From contig NZ_JAJUBC010000003.1 of assembly GCF_028683095.1 (NCBI RefSeq), positions 1 through 64,000 on the forward strand: 64,000 nt of DNA, written 5' to 3'. Shown here piece by piece: positions 53,771-62,255 of the stretch; the first letter of the stretch is position 1; each line of letters starts with the position of its first letter. The translations under genes were made by a program, and so were the position numbers. The stretch comes from Enterovibrio gelatinilyticus (GTDB lineage: Bacteria; Pseudomonadota; Gammaproteobacteria; Enterobacterales; Vibrionaceae). The notes under the pieces are model-generated. The model was not told where the DNA came from, searched no databases, and was given only the letters and a program-made list of their open reading frames with translations.

Positions 53771-54832
53771 ATGAGCATTTATCAAACAGACGACGTACGC
53801 ATTAGCAACATCAAAGAACTCTTGCCACCTGTGGCAGTGTTGGAGAAGTTTCCGGCCACTGAAAAAGCGTCTGAGACTGTGTTTAATGCTCGTCAGGCAA
53901 TCCACAATATTCTCAATGACAATGATGATCGACTGCTGGTTATCATTGGCCCATGTTCAATCCATGACCCAGAAGCTGCTGTGGAATATGGAAAGAAACT
54001 CAAAGCGCTGCGTGATCTTCATGCTGATAAGCTTGAAATTGTTATGCGCGTTTACTTTGAAAAACCACGTACTACTGTAGGTTGGAAAGGCTTAATCAAC
54101 GACCCGTACATGGATAACAGTTTCCAGCTTAACGATGGTTTAAGAATTGGTCGCAAGCTGCTTCTGGATATCACCGATATGGGTCTTCCTACGGCAGGAG
54201 AGTTCCTTGATATGATCACGCCTCAATATATGGGGGATCTGATTAGTTGGGGAGCAATCGGCGCACGCACAACTGAATCTCAGGTTCACCGTGAGCTGTC
54301 TTCTGGTTTGTCATGCCCTGTAGGTTTTAAAAATGGTACGGATGGGAACATCAAGATTGCAACAGATGCAATTCGTTCTGCAGAATCCCCACACCATTTC
54401 CTCTCTGTGACTAAATATGGTCATTCAGCCATTGTAGAAACCGCAGGTAATGAAGATTGCCACATCATTCTTCGTGGTGGTAAAGAACCAAACTATTCCG
54501 CAGAACATGTTTCGGCTATTACAGCTCAGCTAGATGCGGCGAAGCTACGTAATAAGCTGATGATTGACTTCAGCCATGCAAACAGCAGTAAAGATTTCAA
54601 ACGTCAGGTGATTGTTGCGGATGACGTTGCTAATCAAGTTGCTGGTGGAAATGATGCAATCTTCGGTGTGATGATTGAAAGCCACTTGGTTGAAGGTCGT
54701 CAGGACTTAGTTGATGGCAAAGCACCCGTCTATGGTCAAAGTATTACCGATGCATGTATTGGCTGGGAAGACACTGAGCAAGTGCTTCAACGCCTGGCAG
54801 ATGCAGTCAACGAGCGACGTGCTGCTAAATAA
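53771..54832 (+). CDS. aroG: 3-deoxy-7-phosphoheptulonate (DAHP) synthase, AroG type
   Basis: The first enzyme of the shikimate pathway, condensing phosphoenolpyruvate and erythrose 4-phosphate. By eye it is highly similar to E. coli AroG over its whole 353 residues (DDVRISNIKELLPPVAVLEKF; LLVIIGPCSIHDP; RVYFEKPRTTVGWKGLINDP; GHSAIVETAGNEDCHIILRGG). The Phe-sensitive isoform is the best guess. ATG at 53771 gives the family N-terminus; the in-frame start at 53744 is rejected. Confidence 0.95.
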   Translation: MSIYQTDDVRISNIKELLPPVAVLEKFPATEKASETVFNARQAIHNILNDNDDRLLVIIGPCSIHDPEAAVEYGKKLKALRDLHADKLEIVMRVYFEKPRTTVGWKGLINDPYMDNSFQLNDGLRIGRKLLLDITDMGLPTAGEFLDMITPQYMGDLISWGAIGARTTESQVHRELSSGLSCPVGFKNGTDGNIKIATDAIRSAESPHHFLSVTKYGHSAIVETAGNEDCHIILRGGKEPNYSAEHVSAITAQLDAAKLRNKLMIDFSHANSSKDFKRQVIVADDVANQVAGGNDAIFGVMIESHLVEGRQDLVDGKAPVYGQSITDACIGWEDTEQVLQRLADAVNERRAAK

Positions 54833-54875
54833 GCGCTAGTCACTCACGCGCCTAATTCGCAAAGCACAAACTCCT

Positions 54876-54911
54876 AAAGCCAGTAGGTAAATGATACCTG
54901 CTGGCTTTTTT
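54876..54911 (+). terminator. Intrinsic terminator of aroG
   Basis: Stem AAAGCCAG...GGTA / TACC...CTGGCTTT followed by a T-run. Confidence 0.88.
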
Positions 54912-55018
54912 GATCTTTGCGAACTATCAGTCCCGTTTAGATCCGTTGGCTACAAGCGTATTGTATTCACCAATATGGTGCACAGGAGTATGCAATCGGC
55001 GCTTTAACGCTATATAGA

Positions 55019-55030
55019 GAAAGCGCTTTC
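55019..55030. promoter_or_regulatory. LacI-family type operator, distal copy
   Basis: GAAAGCGCTTTC, a perfect palindrome with the central CG typical of LacI/GalR-family operators. Confidence 0.65.
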
Positions 55031-55309
55031 GTTACATTTCAATAACAATGCGTGTGTGTTGTGTATTTATAGTCAAATTATAACTATCTGATTGTAAAGA
55101 ACTATATTAATTATGCATTGTGCACGACATCGCTCTTCTTTGTGTCTCTATATTGCGATGTGTTACATCAGCATCCATTTTACTGTTTGCTCTATCACTT
55201 ATGCGTAAAATACTGTAATTCCATAACAGTTTAGTTGATAGTTCTGTGACGATGGGCTAAACCACGCTATATACAGTAAATATTGTGACTATCATTTCTC
55301 ACCGCAAAA

Positions 55310-55321
55310 GAAAGCGCTTTC
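55310..55321. promoter_or_regulatory. LacI-family type operator, proximal copy
   Basis: A second identical GAAAGCGCTTTC, 291 bp centre to centre from the first and about 110 bp before the symporter start. Two sites could allow repression by DNA looping. Confidence 0.65.
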
Positions 55322-55428
55322 AAAGTGATGTAATGTGGTCAACTCTTCTTTGGTGTCAGTTTGAAGTGACTCGCAACACCTAGTTAGTATTGCGATACCA
55401 AATTCACAAACGGTTAACAAGAAGAGCG

Positions 55429-56877
55429 ATGTCACAGATAGAAGCGACAGAAAATCACAACATGGAAGCGAAAAAAAGCGTGCCTACGGCTCAAAAGGGT
55501 GCATACGGTTCCGGTACGTTAGTACTTAACCTGTTACCTGGCGCATTAGGTGTGTTCTCGTTCTTCCTGATTACTGCATTTGGAATTGACCCATTTCTAG
55601 CAGGACTGCTGGGTGGCCTTCCAAGACTCTTTGATGCAATTACTGACCCAATAATGGGTTTTATAACGGACAACACCAAGTCGCGTTGGGGACGAAGAAG
55701 ACCTTACATTGTTGTCGGTGCCATTCTTAGTGGCGTATTTTTCGCATTACTCTGGCAACTTGATCCTGAAGCATCTCAAGCGTACAACTTTTGGTATTTC
55801 CTCATTTTCTCGCTGATCTTCACCATTGGTAACACCATGTTTGCAACGCCATTTGTAGCCCTCGGTTATGAAATGACGTCAGATTACAACGAGCGCACAC
55901 GCTTAATGGCATTTGCACAGACTATGGGTCAAATCGCATGGATGATTGTGCCTTGGTTCTGGGTATTAATTGCTGATCCTGAGCTTTTCCCTTCTCAGGC
56001 AGAAGGGGTTCGTGAGTTGTCCCTTTATGTTGCTGGAGCGTGTATTGTTCTGGGTATTTTGCCAGGCCTGTTCTGTAAGGGTATTGACGATAGCAAAATG
56101 GAGAACCGTGCTGAAATCTCCTTTGCAACACTTTGGACAAATTTGATTTCTGTGTTCTCGGGTATCAAGAAGGTCTTCAAAAATAAGCCGTTTGTAAAAC
56201 TTTGCGGTGCGACATTTTTGGTGTTCAATGGTTTCCAATTAGTGGCTTCGTTTAGCTTCTTCATCATCGTCTTTCATATGTTTGATGGTGACTATGGCGC
56301 AACAGGTAGTTGGCCAGCTTGGTTTGCAACTGTCAGTGCAATGACCACCGCATTTTTGGTTATCCCAATCATCAGCTATATGGCGAGTAAGCTTGGCAAG
56401 CGTAATGCATTCATCATTTCAACCATGATCTCAATCGTTGGATACGGTCTAAAATGGTTCAGCTTTGACCCATCTAACCCATGGTTGATCTTTATGCCAA
56501 TTCCTTTGATGTCATTCGGTATTGGTGGGCTGTTCACTCTGATGATGAGCATGACGGCAGACGTATGTGATATGGATGAGCTTGCTAACGGTATGCCACG
56601 TCGTGAAGGTACATTTGGTGCTATTTATTGGTTGATGGTCAAACTTGGTCAGGCTTTGGCGCTTATCTTAGGTGGCCTAGTGATTAAGATGGTTGGTTTT
56701 GATCCAGGTGCCGCGAGTCAATCGGCAGAGACGCTCGTTCAGTTACGTCTTGCTGATATTCTTATTCCAGCATCGACGGCGGCATTGGCAGTTCTCGTGA
56801 TGTGGAATTACGATTTGTCTGAAGAGAAAGCACGTGCAATCAAAGCGAAGCTTGTAGAGTTACGTGGCGAGCTATAA
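55429..56877 (+). CDS. MFS transporter, glycoside-pentoside-hexuronide (GPH) symporter family
   Basis: 482 residues with 12 membrane segments. The family region RLFDAITDPIMGFITDNTKSRWGRRRPYIVVGAI and the C-terminal MSMTADVCDMDELANGMPRREGTFGAIYW are diagnostic of MelB/LacS-like cation:sugar symporters. The start ATG 55429 follows AAGAAGAG; an upstream in-frame start at 55390 is less likely. The LacI-type operators upstream imply sugar induction by a regulator outside the window. The specific sugar is unknown. Confidence 0.88.
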   Translation: MSQIEATENHNMEAKKSVPTAQKGAYGSGTLVLNLLPGALGVFSFFLITAFGIDPFLAGLLGGLPRLFDAITDPIMGFITDNTKSRWGRRRPYIVVGAILSGVFFALLWQLDPEASQAYNFWYFLIFSLIFTIGNTMFATPFVALGYEMTSDYNERTRLMAFAQTMGQIAWMIVPWFWVLIADPELFPSQAEGVRELSLYVAGACIVLGILPGLFCKGIDDSKMENRAEISFATLWTNLISVFSGIKKVFKNKPFVKLCGATFLVFNGFQLVASFSFFIIVFHMFDGDYGATGSWPAWFATVSAMTTAFLVIPIISYMASKLGKRNAFIISTMISIVGYGLKWFSFDPSNPWLIFMPIPLMSFGIGGLFTLMMSMTADVCDMDELANGMPRREGTFGAIYWLMVKLGQALALILGGLVIKMVGFDPGAASQSAETLVQLRLADILIPASTAALAVLVMWNYDLSEEKARAIKAKLVELRGEL

Positions 56878-56931
56878 ATCTACAATAAGTATCTTATAAA
56901 TGTGCCCATGAGCACGAGTATAGATAGTCTG

Positions 56932-56963
56932 AAGGATGAGCTTTGCTCATCCTTTCTTTTTTT
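56932..56963. terminator. Intrinsic terminator
   Basis: AAGGATGAGC / GCTCATCCTT followed by TCTTTTTTT, between the symporter gene and the converging amidohydrolase gene. Confidence 0.88.
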
Positions 56964-56999
56964 GCAGTATGTTAGCTGTTACTGGTTCGACTCATAGAG

Positions 57000-58127
57000 T
57001 TAGATTCTAAGCCCATTCATATCTTTAATGATTTGTTCAAAGAGCTTGCTTGAGATATCGATCAAGGTGTCGGGGAAGTCATAGTGCGGGTCATGAAGAG
57101 GTGGGTGTTCTGCACCACTTCCTATTCCAAAAAAAGCCGACGGCCACGCCTTCGAATACTCTGAAAAATCCTCAGACCATCGCATAGGCTCTTCAAGATT
57201 GACAAAGTCAAAGCCTAGATCTTTGCATGCTTGTTTGAGCAGCATGTTGGCTTCGCTATGGTTAATGGTCGCGCTGAATGAATCGACCCAGTTTATGTCG
57301 AGTGTTAGTCCATCACGATCCGCATAGTACTGTGCTCGCTCTTTGACATGATCACAGAGTGACGCAAAGCTTTTGTTGCTGTCACTTCTTAAGGTGGCCA
57401 TCAACTCACCGCTCTCTGGTGTCGTCCCAAATGCAGGCTTTCCTAAGTTGATGTGGACGATAGTCGACATAGTTAGACCGTTTTTTATGGTAGAAGGGAA
57501 GCCTTCAATATCAATCATGAGTTGCCTAATGGCACGTGAAGGGTTGATTGCCGTTTCCGGATAAGCGGCATGCGCGGTAGTGCCAGTAAATTTGACAGAA
57601 ACACCCGTTGATGCACATGAAAATGTGTTATCTCTGCAAAGTATTTGGCCTAGAGGGAAGCCGGGCACGTTGTGATAGCCGAACGCATAATCAATATGTC
57701 CTTGCGACCACTTGTCATCAGCGAGCATAGATCTTGCGCCTTCACCATTCTCCTCAGACGGTTGAAAGAGTAGCGTCACAGAACCTCGCTGTAGGTGTTG
57801 CTCAGAGAGTCTATGTGCTAACCCCATTAGGCTTGCTGAGTGGCCATCGTGACCACAGGCATGCATAACCCCGAAGCGTTGTGAACCGTGTTCATGGTTT
57901 GCGCGTTCGTTGATGGGAAGTGCGTCCATATCAGCACGAAATAGAAGCTGAGGACCTGCTTGATCGCTTTCAATTTTTACAATAACGCCGTGCCCTCCAA
58001 TCCCTTCAAGGGGGGCATAACCAAACGTACGCAACGTTTCTGCAATCACTTTTTGAGTTTCTTTTTCATTTCCAGAGAGTTCTGGCATTTTGTGCAAATG
58101 GTGTCGAAACAGAATTGGGTTGAACAT
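57000..58127 (-). CDS. M20 family amidohydrolase (hippurate/N-acyl amino acid hydrolase-like)
   Basis: 375 residues of the M20D peptidase subfamily. Metal ligands are apparent in RADMDALPI, HACGHDGHSAS (Cys and His), EENGEGAR (catalytic Glu and ligand) and GYHNVPGFPLG. These zinc or manganese enzymes cleave N-acyl amino acids such as hippurate or indole-3-acetyl amino acids. No signal peptide, so cytoplasmic. Monocistronic; substrate not assignable. Confidence 0.9.
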   Translation of the reverse strand: MFNPILFRHHLHKMPELSGNEKETQKVIAETLRTFGYAPLEGIGGHGVIVKIESDQAGPQLLFRADMDALPINERANHEHGSQRFGVMHACGHDGHSASLMGLAHRLSEQHLQRGSVTLLFQPSEENGEGARSMLADDKWSQGHIDYAFGYHNVPGFPLGQILCRDNTFSCASTGVSVKFTGTTAHAAYPETAINPSRAIRQLMIDIEGFPSTIKNGLTMSTIVHINLGKPAFGTTPESGELMATLRSDSNKSFASLCDHVKERAQYYADRDGLTLDINWVDSFSATINHSEANMLLKQACKDLGFDFVNLEEPMRWSEDFSEYSKAWPSAFFGIGSGAEHPPLHDPHYDFPDTLIDISSKLFEQIIKDMNGLRI

Positions 58128-58272
58128 TGCTCCACCAAGCTTGCTGAAATCAGCCCCACACTCTACGCGCTGATATAGGCTATTTATGTGATCTAGATCG
58201 ACTATGTAAATGGATCAGATCAGAGTTGTCTTTCCGCAAATCTGAGTCTACCGATAAGGGGTATTGGGAAGG

Positions 58273-58301
58273 AAAAAGAGGGCAGGCTTTCACCTGCCCT
58301 C
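58273..58301 (-). terminator. Intrinsic terminator of the b561-yceI operon
   Basis: On the minus strand GAGGGCAGG-TGAAAG-CCTGCCCTC is followed by TTTTT, 36 bp past the yceI stop. Confidence 0.9.
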
Positions 58302-58336
58302 AATCTAAAAGGGGGAATTGCTTAACGGCAGCCGTA

Positions 58337-58906
58337 TTATTGACGAACACCTTCAACATGAAGTTCTAAGTCAACATAACTAGATGCGCCCATGACGGCA
58401 ATGTCGTAGTCTTTTAGTTCCAAGCGTGTCGAACCTTCAAAGCCAGCACGGTAGCCACCCCATGGGTCACTGCCAGCGCCAATGAAGTTGGCTTGAATCG
58501 CAATTGGATTTGTTTTGCCATGCAAGGTCAGGTCACCATTGACAGTCAGAGTTCCATCGCTATTTTCTTCTATCGTTGTACTCTTAAATGTAGCAGTCGA
58601 ATATTTCGATGCATTGATAAAGTCGTCACTGCGCAAGTGTTTGTCACGCTCTGCGTGATTAGAATCAAGGCTAGTGGTATCGATGTTCACGGTGATGTTG
58701 GAAGCCGTAATATTGCTTGGGTCATAAGAAAAGTTACCACTGAAATCATTGAAGCGACCTTTGATAAAGCTATAACCTAGGTGCGGCACTTTGAAGTTGA
58801 TAGATGCGTGAGCGCCATTGGTATCGATGACATAATCATCAGCTAATGCAGTGGTAGAGAATACTGTTGCTACACCAAGCCCTAGAGCAATAAGCGTCTT
58901 TTTCAT
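58337..58906 (-). CDS. yceI: YceI family periplasmic protein
   Basis: 189 residues with a signal peptide (ATVFSTTALA) and the YceI lipocalin-like fold, a polyisoprenoid-binding domain: VIDTNGAHASINFKVPHLGYSFIKGRFNDFSG and DGTLTVNGDLTLHGKTNPI are hallmark stretches. Relatives carry isoprenoid quinone-like lipids. Its ATG overlaps the cytochrome b561 stop by 4 nt, a conserved gene pair (yceJ-yceI). Confidence 0.95.
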   Translation of the reverse strand: MKKTLIALGLGVATVFSTTALADDYVIDTNGAHASINFKVPHLGYSFIKGRFNDFSGNFSYDPSNITASNITVNIDTTSLDSNHAERDKHLRSDDFINASKYSTATFKSTTIEENSDGTLTVNGDLTLHGKTNPIAIQANFIGAGSDPWGGYRAGFEGSTRLELKDYDIAVMGASSYVDLELHVEGVRQ

Positions 58907-59442
58907 TTTGATTTGCCTCCAATCATTTTCCGTAACGTATTATCTTTATCAATAAAGTGGTGCTTAAGTGCAGCGGCGGCATGCAAAATCACCAAGCCAA
59001 TCAGCCCATAAGCGGCATAGTAATGAATGTTTCCAGCGATATCGGATTGATCAGGGAATAGCTCCCCGAATGATGGCACTGAGAACCAATCAAAAACCTC
59101 AATTGGACGTCCATCAGAAGTGGAAATTAAATAACCTGAAGTGAAGATCACGAGCAAAAGCACGTAGATAATGTTGTGCGCAGCATGTGCAGCGATCTTT
59201 TCGAATTGGTTGCCTTCAATATTTGGTGTCCCTTTAGCAGTACGCCAAATAAGACGAAAAATCGTTAGAGCGGCAAGACAAATACCAACAGATTTATGCC
59301 AATGGGGAGCCGTTTTGTACCATGTACTGTAGTAGGTCAAATCGACCATCCACCAACCTGCTGCAAACAGCCCAATGACAACCAGAGCACTTAGCCAGTG
59401 TATTAAGCGTAAAGTAAGGCTGTATTGCTCAGTTCTTTCCAT
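58903..59442 (-). CDS. yceJ: Cytochrome b561 family protein (YceJ-like)
   Basis: 179 residues with four membrane segments and the heme-ligating His of this family: LRLIHWLSALVV, HWHKSVGICLAALTIFRLIWR, AAHAAHNIIYVLLLV and VILHAAAALKHHFIDKDNTLRKM. It is a diheme inner-membrane cytochrome, possibly reducing quinone for YceI or handling superoxide. A strong Fur box stands 32-46 bp upstream. Confidence 0.93.
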   Translation of the reverse strand: MERTEQYSLTLRLIHWLSALVVIGLFAAGWWMVDLTYYSTWYKTAPHWHKSVGICLAALTIFRLIWRTAKGTPNIEGNQFEKIAAHAAHNIIYVLLLVIFTSGYLISTSDGRPIEVFDWFSVPSFGELFPDQSDIAGNIHYYAAYGLIGLVILHAAAALKHHFIDKDNTLRKMIGGKSK

Positions 59443-59468
59443 TTCCGAAACGTGTCCATGTGATTAGT

Positions 59469-59488
59469 GTTAATGAGAATTATAATCA
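59469..59488 (-). promoter_or_regulatory. Fur box
   Basis: Within 59474-59488, TGAGAATTATAATCA matches the 7-1-7 Fur consensus TGATAATNATTATCA at 12 of 14 defined positions. It covers the likely promoter of the cytochrome b561-yceI operon. Confidence 0.65.
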
Positions 59489-59568
59489 ACTAATCGGAAA
59501 GGTTAAGCTGCCAACCCTGAACGACTTGTTCGAAAAATTAGAAGAAACTATTGGTGTAATGATGAATG

Positions 59569-59940
59569 TCACTCTTCTTGCTGCCAACTTAGGCTGAGCG
59601 ATACTGAGTCTGCAAACCTTAAAGCATGTGGTTTATCGATGGTGACGCGTGCAAACGTCACCCAATGATGGCTCTTTGCGATGTCTAGTACGCTGGAAAC
59701 CAGTTTCTCGAGTAACAAGAAGCGCCCATTTTCAACGTGATCGATAATCGCTTTCGTAATGACTTTGTAATTGAGTGCTTCATCTACCACATCACTAGAG
59801 CATGCTTTGTCACCGGGGTAATGAATTTCAAGATTGAGCACGACATCTTGCTTCTTTTCTTGTTCATCAGGATTAAAGCCGATGTAAGTGCGTAGGCGAA
59901 GATTGGTAATGGTGATAATCGCATTTTGCATAGCTGTCAT
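59569..59940 (-). CDS. folX: Dihydroneopterin triphosphate 2'-epimerase
   Basis: 123 residues, closely resembling E. coli FolX ([73 protein letters not shown]). FolX epimerises 7,8-dihydroneopterin triphosphate to the monapterin form, the first step to tetrahydromonapterin. An ATG three codons downstream (59931) is an alternative start. It is 9 nt after folM, in operon. Confidence 0.95.
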   Translation of the reverse strand: MTAMQNAIITITNLRLRTYIGFNPDEQEKKQDVVLNLEIHYPGDKACSSDVVDEALNYKVITKAIIDHVENGRFLLLEKLVSSVLDIAKSHHWVTFARVTIDKPHALRFADSVSLSLSWQQEE

Positions 59941-59949
59941 TCCATCTTG

Positions 59950-60663
59950 TTATTTTAGTGCTCGACCACCGTCAAGGTTGACGCTTTGGCCAGTCATATA
60001 ATTGCTGTTCAAAATGAAGTCTACCGCGTTGACCACCTCGATCTCTCCAGGCGCCAATTTCATCAAAGACTTCGACAGCGCTTTCTGTTTGTATTCTTCA
60101 TCGTCATTCGCATTAAACATAATCAACGCGGGAGCGATGCTGTTCACTTTGATTTGTGGGGCAAGCTTTTGTGCAAAAGAGAGCGTTAAATTCTCCAATG
60201 CTGCTTTACTTGCCGCGTAGGCGATGTGTTTTGCGCTACCTTTTCTTACAACATAATCAGTAAAGTGAATGATGTCACTGCCTGCCTGATTATTTGAGCA
60301 CATAAAGGGGGCGAGGGCCTGATTGAGCAAATAAGGCGCTTTAACATGTACTTGCATCATTTGGTCTAGCAGGGCGGCATAATCATCCGTGTTCTTTTCA
60401 GCATTCCAATCCGATGCATTGTGTATTAGCGCTCGAATGGAAATATTTTTTTCGGCCAAAGTACGGGCAAATTGATGAATACCTGCATCAGAGCCAAAAT
60501 CTGCTTGAATGCAGTCAACACCACATTCTCTTAGTGTTTCAACGCCAGGTTTTTCGGTGCGATAAGAGACAATGACTTTGTTTCCATCTTCAGCAAAGTG
60601 TTTGGCAAGGGCATAGCCAATTCTTTGACCCGCGCCAGTGATCACTATGGTGCTTTGGCTCAT
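59950..60663 (-). CDS. folM: Dihydromonapterin reductase
   Basis: A 237-residue short-chain reductase. NADPH-binding TGAGQRIGYALAKHFAEDG, with the S...YxxxK motif in HIAYAASKAALENLTLSFAQK and the end MTGQSVNLDGGRALK. FolM reduces dihydromonapterin to tetrahydromonapterin, the natural cofactor of bacterial phenylalanine hydroxylase in Pseudomonas. Its pairing with folX here and with phhAB elsewhere in the window supports the same pathway. Confidence 0.93.
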   Translation of the reverse strand: MSQSTIVITGAGQRIGYALAKHFAEDGNKVIVSYRTEKPGVETLRECGVDCIQADFGSDAGIHQFARTLAEKNISIRALIHNASDWNAEKNTDDYAALLDQMMQVHVKAPYLLNQALAPFMCSNNQAGSDIIHFTDYVVRKGSAKHIAYAASKAALENLTLSFAQKLAPQIKVNSIAPALIMFNANDDEEYKQKALSKSLMKLAPGEIEVVNAVDFILNSNYMTGQSVNLDGGRALK

Positions 60664-60789
60664 ATATAACTAATCCAAGATAAGCGAAATTTTGTTTGCC
60701 GTATTCCATACGAATTAGCCAACAAAAAGATCAGTGAACAATTTGTTAATCAATGATTACATGATTTTAGCAGAATACACTTAAGGAAT

Positions 60790-61500
60790 ATGATGCAGAA
60801 GACGGTATTGGTGGCTGGCTCACATGGCGGGGTTGGAACAGCCTTAGTTGATGGATTTATCGAAAATGGTTATGAGGTTATAACGATTAGCCGAACGCAA
60901 ATGAATGATAGCGAAAAGCACTTGCGTATTGATATGAGCGAATCGAGTAGCATCGATGTTATACGAGATTGGATAGCACCTTATATGTCTGAATTGATAG
61001 GCATTGTTAACTGTGCGGGCATTTTACATGACGCCCAACACAAGCCAGAAAAAAATCTGAATCAAGTGACAGGTGAATGGCTAGAGGAATCTATGAAGGT
61101 CAATGTGTTATCGCATTTACATCTTGCGCAAGCAGTAGGCACTATGATCACGTCTCAATCGAGCCTTAAATGGATTTCTTTGAGTGCGAAAGTCGGGAGC
61201 ATCGAAGACAACTTATTAGGGGGGTGGTATAGCTATCGAATGACCAAAGCAGCCCTCAACATGTTCCTCAAAACACTGTCTATTGAATGGCAGCGTCGTG
61301 CTAGCAAGAGTTCAGTGATAGCCATGCACCCTGGCACAACTCAAAGTACGCTTTCTGAACCATTCACGAGAAATTGGCCAAAGGAAAAGTTGTATTCCCC
61401 GACGATTACCGCCAACAGAATCATTACGCAATTCGAGCGAATGGACGCAAATAGCTCTGGGCATTTGTACCATCACGATGGTTCGATTATTCCGTGGTAA
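60790..61500 (+). CDS. Short-chain dehydrogenase (C-factor-like)
   Basis: 236 residues with the NAD(P)-binding VAGSHGGVGTALVDGF, NCAG at the end of strand 4, the catalytic Ser in WISLSAKVGS and the Tyr-x3-Lys in YSYRMTKAALNMF. It resembles the CsgA/C-factor-like SDR group. Substrate unknown. It is divergent from folM over 126 bp, so the two may share control. Confidence 0.87.
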   Translation: MMQKTVLVAGSHGGVGTALVDGFIENGYEVITISRTQMNDSEKHLRIDMSESSSIDVIRDWIAPYMSELIGIVNCAGILHDAQHKPEKNLNQVTGEWLEESMKVNVLSHLHLAQAVGTMITSQSSLKWISLSAKVGSIEDNLLGGWYSYRMTKAALNMFLKTLSIEWQRRASKSSVIAMHPGTTQSTLSEPFTRNWPKEKLYSPTITANRIITQFERMDANSSGHLYHHDGSIIPW

Positions 61501-61542
61501 ACCTAAGTAATCTGATGGGAGAAACCATGTTTATCATTCAGT

Positions 61543-62067
61543 CTAAGGCAAATAGTTTCTGATTTGCCAAATTCGGGCGGACCAATAAGGGTTGTCAAGC
61601 GTTGAAATCATGACGCCTTTTGATGACGAAGCATGCATGAATTGTCTGTCACCAATATAGATGCCAACGTGATAACGCTGAGAGCCGGTTTTGAAAAAGA
61701 TAAGATCACCAAATGAGGCTGACTTGAGAGATGTTTTACTTCCTTTTGTCACCTGTTGTCTTGTGGTTCGTGGTAATGAATGTTGAAAAACAGCTTGATA
61801 CGCTTGCTGAGTAAATGCGGAGCAATCTATCCCTCTTTTGGAAGCGCCCCCCCAGCGATAAGGTGTCCCTTGCCACTCTTCAAAATATTGAATGAGAGCG
61901 AGATTAAATGGTTGTTCTGGGTTAGCCACAGGTGCCAATGAGTTAGGCCTATTGGTGTTGTAAAACGAACCTGTTGACGAAGAAGCATGGTCTGATTGTG
62001 TAGATTCACAACCAATGAGGGACATGCAGGCGAGAGCAATTGCGTTACAGGTAATCAGTGTGCGCAT
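61543..62067 (-). CDS. NlpC/P60 (C40) peptidoglycan hydrolase lipoprotein
   Basis: From ATG 62067 the product is 174 residues. It has a lipoprotein signal with lipobox LIGC, a Ser-rich linker, and the NlpC/P60 catalytic domain: Cys in RGIDCSAFTQQAY, His in QRYHVGIYIGD, and the third polar residue His in QFMHASSSKGV. It should cleave D-Glu/meso-DAP bonds in murein stem peptides (E. coli Spr/MepS type). A GTG at 62082 is an alternative start. Confidence 0.92.
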   Translation of the reverse strand: MRTLITCNAIALACMSLIGCESTQSDHASSSTGSFYNTNRPNSLAPVANPEQPFNLALIQYFEEWQGTPYRWGGASKRGIDCSAFTQQAYQAVFQHSLPRTTRQQVTKGSKTSLKSASFGDLIFFKTGSQRYHVGIYIGDRQFMHASSSKGVMISTLDNPYWSARIWQIRNYLP

Positions 62068-62177
62068 TTCTAGGTAAAACACCTGCTATTGGTCAATGTT
62101 CTGAGTCTAAATATGCATATCGTGCTGAGCAATAGTCATTGCTCAGCAGTGTTTGCCGTTTCTCACGAATAAGGCAA

Positions 62178-62235
62178 TATACCCAAACAATCTGAAGGCC
62201 TCTGAAATCGAGCATCTTCAGGTTGATTGGGTATA
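62178..62235. repeat. 58-bp palindromic repeat element
   Basis: Arms TATACCCAAACAATCTGAAG and, on the other side, the complement of TATACCCAATCAACCTGAAG (18 of 20 identical) around an 18-bp middle. It lies between the NlpC/P60 and LysR genes. I recall similar TATACCCAAT...ATTGGGTATA units as dispersed in Vibrionaceae genomes; not verified. Confidence 0.75.
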
Positions 62236-62255
62236 AGCTATCAGAATACTGTCGA

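Larger units (their letters stand above)
54833..55428 (+). promoter_or_regulatory. Long promoter region of the GPH symporter gene
   Basis: About 590 bp after aroG. It contains the aroG terminator, an AT-rich middle, and two identical 12-bp operators (55019-55030 and 55310-55321). Confidence 0.6.

Noticed and set aside
55261-55330. CRP site before the GPH symporter
   Set aside because: TGTGA is present but the second half is not at the N6 spacing.
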